Of a DNA stretch of 11,336 nt, positions 6,854 to 11,336 are shown in pieces. Where the stretch lies: contig CALDIA010000119.1 in assembly GCA_937901455.1 (NCBI GenBank), forward strand, positions 1-11,336. Direction: 5' to 3'. The notes beneath the pieces were generated by a model. The model had not been told where the DNA came from. It ran no database searches and was given only the letters and a program-made list of their open reading frames with translations. The position numbers were made by a program, and so were the translations under genes. The DNA comes from an uncultured Bacteroidales bacterium. GTDB taxonomy: Bacteria > Bacteroidota > Bacteroidia > Bacteroidales > WCHB1-69. The stretch's first letter is position 1. Each line of letters opens with the position of its first letter.

Positions 6854-7778
6854 GGTGCTCGGTGTTGAAGGTTTCTACTTGTTGGATGAAGATCTCATTC
6901 ATAGAGGGTAGCTTCTCTGCAAAAGAGATGATGTGGCAACATGGGGAGAGCTGCTGGATGAGTTCATTGGCTGTATGCCCCTCCGCGACACGGATGGTAT
7001 AGGTGGTGGTGTGCTCGTCTCTCTGTTGGGTAATCACTTGGAAATGATCTCCGGAAAACTCCTCGCCAGGCAGGTTGTCGTTGGCGACCGTCACCACGTA
7101 GGTGTTGTCTTTGAAATGTTGTTTGATGTCGTAAATATTGCCTTCCAAGATCTTTTGTGACTGGTTGATAAGGGCGATTTCGTTGCAAATCTCCTCCACA
7201 GAGGTCATATTGTGCGTGGAGAGGATGATGGTGGAACCCTCTTGGGAGAGTTGCATAATCTCTTCTTTCAGCAGGTTGGTGTTGATGGGGTCGAAGCCGC
7301 TGAAGGGCTCATCCAGGATCAGGAAGGATGGGTTGTGCAGGATAGTGATGATGAACTGAAGTTTTTGCTGCATGCCCTTGGAAAGCTCCTCGACCGGGCG
7401 GTTCCACCAGTCGGAGATCTGGTATTGCTCAAACTTCTGCTTGAGCCGCTTTTTGGCATCCGATGCCGACATGCCCTTCAGTTGGGCAAGGTAAAGGGCC
7501 TGCTCGCCAGCCTTCATCTTTTTGTACAGTCCGCGTTCCTCCGGCAGATAGCCGATTTGGGAGACGTCCTCCGCCTGCAAGGGGTGTCCTTGGAAGAGGA
7601 TGCGTCCTTCGTCGGGAAAGGTGATGCGGTTTAGAATGCGGATAAGGGTGGTCTTGCCTGCACCGTTAGGCCCTAACAGACCAAAGATCGCTCCTTCACG
7701 TATGGAAAGCGAAACCTTGTTGAGTGCGGTGTGGTTGGCATACCGTTTGGTGACCTCCTGAACTTCTACAATGTTCAT
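6843..7778 (-). CDS. ABC transporter ATP-binding protein (NatA-like)
   Basis: This 311-residue nucleotide-binding subunit partners the permease encoded next to it. All core motifs are intact: Walker A GPNGAGKT (36-43), signature LSKGMQQK (132-139), Walker B with catalytic Glu in FLILDEP (152-158), D-loop SGFDP (160-164) and switch histidine H189 in STHN. In the Q-loop, GYLPEERGLY (76-85) has Glu in place of the usual Gln, which is normal for this NatA-like subfamily. Residues after about 215 form the extra C-terminal domain (DUF4162-like) found in ABC-2 export ATPases. Its start codon shares the sequence ATGA with the stop of the DUF4290 gene (7775-7778), and no ribosome-binding site is visible. 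Translation therefore probably depends on termination of the upstream gene. Confidence 0.93.
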   Translation of the reverse strand: MNIVEVQEVTKRYANHTALNKVSLSIREGAIFGLLGPNGAGKTTLIRILNRITFPDEGRILFQGHPLQAEDVSQIGYLPEERGLYKKMKAGEQALYLAQLKGMSASDAKKRLKQKFEQYQISDWWNRPVEELSKGMQQKLQFIITILHNPSFLILDEPFSGFDPINTNLLKEEIMQLSQEGSTIILSTHNMTSVEEICNEIALINQSQKILEGNIYDIKQHFKDNTYVVTVANDNLPGEEFSGDHFQVITQQRDEHTTTYTIRVAEGHTANELIQQLSPCCHIISFAEKLPSMNEIFIQQVETFNTEHHAE

Positions 7779-8443
7779 ATGGATAGATTGTTGCTATTGT
7801 TTTTCTTTTTTTTCTTTTTCTTTTTCTTGGAAGACTTGGCCGGGGGAGTTACATAGAAAGCATTGTTGTTGATTAGTTGGTTCAATTCCTTCGTTGGCGC
7901 CAGGTAGTAGTCTTCGGGTACAGTGATGAGACCGTCAGAGAGTTCTTCCAACTGTTGCTTGATGACATTGTCGTTCACCGAGTCGCGGTTGAAGGTCAGG
8001 TAGAGCATTTTCAGATGGTTGACCAAAGGTTTGGAGAGGCGCTTGCGGTATTCCTCGGGATATTGGGCCACCTCTTTGATGATACGCTCCATGTTGCGGC
8101 CATAGGTGCGAAAACGGATGTGATGCTTGTTATAGTCGGGTTTCACCATGACGGGCTTTTCGTCAAGTTTCTTGACCTTCGGGAAGGGACAGTCCACGTC
8201 AAGCTGGTAGTCCGTCATCACGAAAAGGTGGTCCCAAAGCTTGTGCCAGTAGTCGATAGAGTCGGGTTTATTGCCGCCTACGTCTCCAGAACGGTTCAGT
8301 TGGTCCATGGTACGTACCACGGCCTTGGCGGCTTCAGAGCGTTTGTCTCGGTCTTCAATCTGCATCAATTGTTCCACCATTTTCTGTATATTTCGCCCAT
8401 ATTCTCTGATTATCAGACTGTTTCGTTTGGTGTTGTATTCCAT
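7775..8443 (-). CDS. DUF4290 domain protein with a polylysine tail
   Basis: This is a 222-residue soluble protein. MEYNTKRNSLIIREYGRNIQKMVE at the start, and YWHKLWDHLFVMTDYQLDVDCPFP in the middle, match the DUF4290 family of Bacteroidetes, whose function is not known to me. The protein holds two related segments: Y3-N50 and Y104-T150 both contain YGRN followed by an amphipathic helix. The C-terminus is low complexity: nine consecutive lysines (206-214), then NNSNNLSI. I chose the ATG at 8443 over the in-frame ATG at 8488 because the -7 promoter box (8478-8485) lies downstream of the latter and because family members begin MEYNT. Its stop overlaps the ATPase start, placing it first in an operon with the ABC exporter. 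The polylysine tail suggests contact with nucleic acid, ribosome or acidic membrane lipid, which is inference only. Confidence 0.85.
   Translation of the reverse strand: MEYNTKRNSLIIREYGRNIQKMVEQLMQIEDRDKRSEAAKAVVRTMDQLNRSGDVGGNKPDSIDYWHKLWDHLFVMTDYQLDVDCPFPKVKKLDEKPVMVKPDYNKHHIRFRTYGRNMERIIKEVAQYPEEYRKRLSKPLVNHLKMLYLTFNRDSVNDNVIKQQLEELSDGLITVPEDYYLAPTKELNQLINNNAFYVTPPAKSSKKKKKKKKKNNSNNLSI
7800..7828 (-). repeat. Low-complexity lysine-codon tract
   Basis: On the plus strand this is a pure T tract broken only by four C bases. On the coding strand it reads as AAG and AAA codons for nine lysines and includes a run of eight A. It lies 22 bases before the stop codon and the overlapping start of the ATPase gene. 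Such tracts are prone to replication and transcription slippage and can slow the ribosome. Confidence 0.8.
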
Positions 8444-8477
8444 TGGGATAATATTTCGTTTGTGCTTTTTAACGCGG

Positions 8478-8485
8478 CAAAGATA
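8478..8485 (-). promoter_or_regulatory. -7 promoter box for the DUF4290-ABC-GNAT operon
   Basis: On the minus strand this reads TATCTTTG, an exact match to the Bacteroidetes -7 consensus TAnnTTTG. It lies 34 bases upstream of the chosen ATG at 8443. The expected -33 position about 20 bases further upstream reads TTAC, a weak match, so the promoter may be moderate in strength. The box excludes the longer 5' start at 8488. Confidence 0.5.
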
Positions 8486-8607
8486 CATTTTTTTAGTGAA
8501 CAGCGGTAAGACTGGGCGTGTTGATTTGTTGAGGAGAGACTTGATGCTCTTCTATGTAAAAGTTGTGCACGAAATGAAGAAACTAAGGGAGCTACCACAC
8601 GTAACAT

Positions 8608-8646
8608 AAAAAAAACAGCGGGTCGGGGAGAACCGGCTCGCTGTTT
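8608..8646 (-). terminator. Intrinsic terminator of the ornithine aminotransferase gene
   Basis: On the minus strand, AAACAGCG pairs perfectly with CGCTGTTT. The stem continues inwards with GCCGG-type pairs broken by two mismatches, closes on a short loop, and is followed by a run of eight T. It begins 25 bases after the stop codon of the aminotransferase (8672). The strength and orientation fit a Rho-independent terminator isolating this gene from the DUF4290 operon downstream. Confidence 0.9.
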
Positions 8647-8671
8647 GTGTAGATAGAAACTATAGTGGGGA

Positions 8672-9898
8672 TTATTCGAAGGAAACGATAGCTTTCTTGA
8701 TAATCTCGATAGCTTCGCGGAGTTGCTCCTCGGTGATGACCAATGGGGGAGCGAAGCGGATGATATGCTGGTGTGTAGGTTTGGCGAGCACGCCGAGTTC
8801 CTTCATTTTCACGCACACGTCCCAAGCCTCTTTGCCATTGGTAGGTTGGATGATGATGGCGTTGAGCAGGCCCTTGCCGCGCACTTGCTTGATCATAGGG
8901 CTGTTCACTTTGCTCATTTCTTCGCGGAAGATCTTGCCAAGGTAGTCGGCCTTTTCAGCGAGTTTTTCTTCTTTCACCACTTCGAGAGCTGCGATGCCGA
9001 CGCGGCAGGCTATAGGGTTGCCGCCGAAGGTGGATCCGTGCTCACCTGGCTTGATGTTCAGCATGATGTCATCATCGCACAATACTGCTGACACGGGCAT
9101 GGTACCGCCTGAAAGAGCCTTGCCCAAGATGAGGATGTCGGGACGAACACCTTCGTGGTCGCAGGCCAGCATTTTTCCAGTACGGGCAATACCTGTTTGC
9201 ACTTCGTCAGCAATGAAGAGTACATTGTGGGCCTTGCATAGGTCGTAGCACTTCTTCAAATAACCATCGTCGGGCACATAGACACCAGCCTCACCCTGAA
9301 TAGGCTCCACTAAGAAACCGCAAACCATGGGGTCTTCCAATGCCTTTGCCAAAGCATCCACGTCGTTGTAAGGGATTTTGATAAAGCCCGGGGTGAACGG
9401 TCCAAAGCCGGCGTAGGCGTCAGGATCTATGGAAAGAGAGATGATGGTGATGGTACGTCCATGGAAGTTGCCTTCGCAGACGATGATCTTGGCCTGGTTT
9501 TCGGGCAGACCCTTCTTGTCGTAACCCCATCTGCGGCATAACTTCAAGGCCGTTTCGTCAGCCTCTGCACCGGAATTCATCGGGAGCACCTTGTCGTAAC
9601 CGAAAGTCTCCGTCACATATTTTTCGTAAGGCCCTAAACAGTCGTTGTAGAAAGCTCTGGAAGTCAGCGTGACTTTCTGAGCCTGGTCGATCATAGCTCC
9701 GATAATTTTCGGATGACAGTGACCTTGGTTCACAGCTGAATAGGCAGAGAGGAAATCAAAATATTTCTTTCCTTCCACATCCCACACGAAGGGGCCGCTA
9801 CCTTTTGCGATTACTACGTCCAGTGGGTGATAGTTGTGTGCGCCATACCTGGCTTCCATTTCAATGGCTTGTTGGCTTGATGTAATTTTTTCTACCAT
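8672..9898 (-). CDS. rocD: Ornithine aminotransferase (ornithine--oxo-acid transaminase)
   Basis: This 408-residue class III PLP aminotransferase transfers the delta-amino group of ornithine to 2-oxoglutarate, giving glutamate semialdehyde, the branch point to proline and glutamate. It closely follows the eukaryotic enzyme along its whole length. Shared stretches include YFDFLSAYSAVNQGHCHPK, LTSRAFYN, GFGPFTPGF, VEPIQGEAGV, LGKALSGG, PVSAVLCDDDIML, KPGEHGSTFGGNP and RFAPPLVI. By comparison with the human enzyme, K260 is the Schiff-base lysine, D231 binds the pyridine nitrogen, E203 is the glutamate that switches off the substrate-binding arginine, and Y53 and Y84 are the ornithine-specificity tyrosines. 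All are present, so ornithine rather than acetylornithine (ArgD) or GABA is the expected substrate. The ATG at 9898 follows a TA-rich leader without a Shine-Dalgarno sequence. It is monocistronic, with its own promoter box and terminator. Confidence 0.96.
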   Translation of the reverse strand: MVEKITSSQQAIEMEARYGAHNYHPLDVVIAKGSGPFVWDVEGKKYFDFLSAYSAVNQGHCHPKIIGAMIDQAQKVTLTSRAFYNDCLGPYEKYVTETFGYDKVLPMNSGAEADETALKLCRRWGYDKKGLPENQAKIIVCEGNFHGRTITIISLSIDPDAYAGFGPFTPGFIKIPYNDVDALAKALEDPMVCGFLVEPIQGEAGVYVPDDGYLKKCYDLCKAHNVLFIADEVQTGIARTGKMLACDHEGVRPDILILGKALSGGTMPVSAVLCDDDIMLNIKPGEHGSTFGGNPIACRVGIAALEVVKEEKLAEKADYLGKIFREEMSKVNSPMIKQVRGKGLLNAIIIQPTNGKEAWDVCVKMKELGVLAKPTHQHIIRFAPPLVITEEQLREAIEIIKKAIVSFE

Positions 9899-9942
9899 AA
9901 CTTTTATTTTTAATTGTTGATTTTTTTCTGAAAAGTGGGGCG

Positions 9943-9950
9943 CAAATATA
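9943..9950 (-). promoter_or_regulatory. -7 promoter box of the ornithine aminotransferase gene
   Basis: The minus strand reads TATATTTG, an exact TAnnTTTG match, 44 bases upstream of the ATG at 9898. No TTTG is seen at the -33 position, which would fall inside the opposing promoter. This implies a weak or activator-dependent promoter. Confidence 0.5.
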
Positions 9951-9972
9951 CAATTTTTCTGAATATTTTTTG

Positions 9973-9980
9973 TACTTTTG
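9973..9980 (+). promoter_or_regulatory. -7 promoter box of the lipoprotein-psd unit
   Basis: TACTTTTG matches TAnnTTTG exactly and lies 32 bases before the ATG at 10013. The expected -33 position reads TACA (9949-9952), which is not a match and overlaps the last bases of the divergent box. Confidence 0.5.
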
Positions 9981-10012
9981 CCACGTTTTTTTATTGAGCA
10001 AAATTCAGTATT

Positions 10013-10912
10013 ATGAAGAAAAATATCATCTTAGTAGCTTTGGCTATTCTCATTGTCGGCTCATTCACAGCCTGTCAGAAGAATGTGGAAACTTATCAGC
10101 CGAAATGCAAGATTAAGAAGATCTGGTATCGCAGTGATGTCTATGACCCTAACGAGGTGTACAATTATGATGACAAAGGGGTGCTTGCCAGCATCACTAT
10201 CGATTCACTGCAGAGTTTTCAATTCACCTATAATAAGGACAAAACTGTGTCGTCCATCTACCATGTGGGCGAAAAATATACCGAAACAGTTACAATTACC
10301 TACAATGATGATGCCTTGATGGAATCGATGACCTATACCGTGGACGGTGTCGTTCGCCAGGAGATGAAGGTCAGCCGAGATGAGGAAACCCAACGTATCA
10401 GCAAGATTGAAGAGAACTATGACAAGGAGTTTTTCGACAACCTTGTCTATATGAAAGACCTCTTGCTGTATAACAAAGTGATGGGCAATGTGGAGACTAC
10501 CTGCGAGATGTGCCGTGCCAGCCAAGACAAGGATTTGGTTTTCCGCTCAACAAAGACGTTTACGTATGAGGAGGGTAAGAAAAAGAATTTCGACAATATT
10601 TCCCAGATTGTGGAGGATTATCCTTCCATTCGCCGCGTGGTTACCCGTACGTATCAATACGACGAAGAGTCTTTCAATCCTTTTTATGGTCTGCCATTTG
10701 CTTATGCCGACTATTCAGGTTACTATTTAAACAACAAACTCAAGGAGACGGAGGAGGTGAAAGTGGAAGGCGTTGTGACCCGTTCGGTGACCTATGTCTA
10801 TTCTTATGAGGGTCTCCATTATATGAACAATAAGATGTACCCTCGTCAGTTTATTACCATTTCTTCAGAGAACAACATACCAGTTCATACCTACATATTG
10901 TATCTAAAATAG
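10013..10912 (+). CDS. Putative lipoprotein with repeated beta-hairpin-like units, function unknown
   Basis: This is a 299-residue protein with a lipoprotein signal: MKKN, a hydrophobic core, then lipobox FTAC with the acylated cysteine at position 21. The next residues are QKN with no acidic residue at +2; the location (periplasmic or surface) cannot be decided from this. Residues 49-134 hold four units with the pattern hydrophobic-x-Y-(acidic/Asn-rich turn)-x-[LV]-x-S-[IM], as in YNYDDKGVLASI, FTYNKDKTVSSI and ITYNDDALMESM, spaced 21-24 residues. This recalls YD/RHS-like repeats and DUF4595-type Bacteroidetes lipoproteins, but I cannot assign the family. The rest is rich in Tyr, Lys and Glu and beta-prone, with no helix clusters. 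The following psd gene starts 9 bases after the stop, so co-transcription is likely. Base composition is visibly more AT-rich than that of the surface-protein gene. Confidence 0.75.
   Translation: MKKNIILVALAILIVGSFTACQKNVETYQPKCKIKKIWYRSDVYDPNEVYNYDDKGVLASITIDSLQSFQFTYNKDKTVSSIYHVGEKYTETVTITYNDDALMESMTYTVDGVVRQEMKVSRDEETQRISKIEENYDKEFFDNLVYMKDLLLYNKVMGNVETTCEMCRASQDKDLVFRSTKTFTYEEGKKKNFDNISQIVEDYPSIRRVVTRTYQYDEESFNPFYGLPFAYADYSGYYLNNKLKETEEVKVEGVVTRSVTYVYSYEGLHYMNNKMYPRQFITISSENNIPVHTYILYLK
10157..10414 (+). repeat. Four degenerate ~22-residue repeats in the lipoprotein
   Basis: Units begin near residues 49, 70, 94 and 118. The first three share Y-N/Y-[DN]-D/K, a short turn, and a strand ending in SI, SI or SM. 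The fourth (MKVSRDEETQRISKI) is the most divergent. The spacing and alternation fit consecutive beta-hairpins. Confidence 0.5.
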
Positions 10913-10921
10913 GATTCATAT

Positions 10922-11336
10922 ATGAAACTCCACGCAGCGGGAACCATTATTATTATTGTCAGCCTGACGATTATAGTGCTGACTTCAATATGTTACGCTC
11001 TCTTTCTGGCTAACTTGTGGTGGGTGAATGTGATATTTTTCCTGCTGATGTTTTTTGTCGGGGCGCTGATAGTGCGTTTTTTCAGAGTGCCTTTCCGTAT
11101 TGTGAATGTGGTGGATGATGGTGTGGTATCCCCCGCTGACGGCACCATACTTTCTGTTGGACCGGCTTTCGAATATGAATATTTCAAGGATGAACGAATT
11201 AAGATTTCCATCTTCATGTCGGTGCACAACGTGCATGTGAACACATATCCCATCAGTGGGGTGGTGGAGTATTCCGCCTACCATCCAGGCAAGTATGTGC
11301 TGGCCAAGCTTCCGAAGTCGTCGGTGGATAATGAGC
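10922..11336 (+). CDS. psd: Phosphatidylserine decarboxylase, N-terminal part (cut by window end)
   Basis: The frame starts at ATG 10922 and stays open for 138 codons to the edge. It converts phosphatidylserine to phosphatidylethanolamine at the inner membrane. Residues about 8-51 form two hydrophobic helices. The enzyme body then begins with the conserved SPADG (D73, candidate catalytic aspartate) and SIFMSVHNVHVNTYP, with H105 as the candidate catalytic histidine. The short form and this spacing match the bacterial type without an extra N-terminal domain. The self-cleaving GS(T/S) motif that creates the pyruvoyl group would lie downstream, outside the window, so activity cannot be checked. 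The N-terminus is short compared with relatives that carry HREG here: HAAGT takes its place. It follows the lipoprotein gene by 9 bases. Confidence 0.9.
   Translation, partial: MKLHAAGTIIIIVSLTIIVLTSICYALFLANLWWVNVIFFLLMFFVGALIVRFFRVPFRIVNVVDDGVVSPADGTILSVGPAFEYEYFKDERIKISIFMSVHNVHVNTYPISGVVEYSAYHPGKYVLAKLPKSSVDNE

Noticed and set aside
7800..7828. T-rich tract as a transcription terminator or phase-variable tract upstream of a gene
   Set aside because: It is inside a coding frame and encodes lysines. No hairpin precedes it on either strand, and the repeated unit is not regular enough to be a simple tandem repeat.
8444..8488. Longer start of the DUF4290 protein at 8488
   Set aside because: The -7 promoter box lies at 8478-8485, so the longer start would be upstream of transcription. 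Family members begin MEYNT.
8413..8607. Small minus-strand frame upstream of and overlapping the DUF4290 gene
   Set aside because: It overlaps the promoter and start of a recognised gene in another frame and shows no domain or conserved pattern.

Overview
The window looks like chromosomal DNA of a member of the phylum Bacteroidetes (Bacteroidota), most likely of the Bacteroidales type. The evidence is two type IX secretion (T9SS) C-terminal sorting domains, one of each class, promoter boxes of the Bacteroidetes form TAnnTTTG, almost no Shine-Dalgarno sequences, a DUF4290 protein (a family I know only from this phylum), and a eukaryote-like ornithine aminotransferase. The genus cannot be read from the sequence.

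Layout. (1) 2-175, plus strand: the tail of a gene whose product ends in a gliding/T9SS type B sorting domain. (2) 327-2388, plus strand: a two-gene unit with its own promoter, a class V PLP enzyme of the cysteine desulfurase type followed 7 bases later by a ten-helix EamA/DMT transporter. (3) 2395-4821, minus strand: a large secreted beta-helix protein with two Ig-like repeats and a T9SS type A sorting domain, convergent with the transporter and only 6 bases from it. (4) 4926-8443, minus strand: a tight four-gene cluster transcribed in the order DUF4290 protein, ABC ATPase, ABC-2 (NatB-like) permease, GNAT acetyltransferase. The first three genes overlap by a few bases and the fourth follows after 38 bases. 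(5) 8672-9898, minus strand: ornithine aminotransferase, closed by a clear intrinsic terminator. (6) 10013 to the window end, plus strand: a lipoprotein with short repeated beta-hairpin-like units, then the first 138 codons of phosphatidylserine decarboxylase.

How the genes may work together. The ATPase and permease form one membrane complex. Start-stop overlap suggests that DUF4290 is translated in step with the ATPase, but no shared function can be proven here. The ornithine aminotransferase belongs to ornithine/proline/arginine metabolism and has a divergent lipoprotein neighbour. Their -7 boxes lie back to back, so the two promoters probably compete. The lipoprotein and psd are 9 bases apart and probably co-transcribed, which hints at an envelope role.

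I see no RNA gene, CRISPR array, insertion sequence, phage gene or toxin-antitoxin pair. No gene-free stretch exceeds 300 bases (the longest is 228, at 8444-8671). The window reads as ordinary core and envelope content. The least explained part is the DUF4290-ABC-GNAT cluster.
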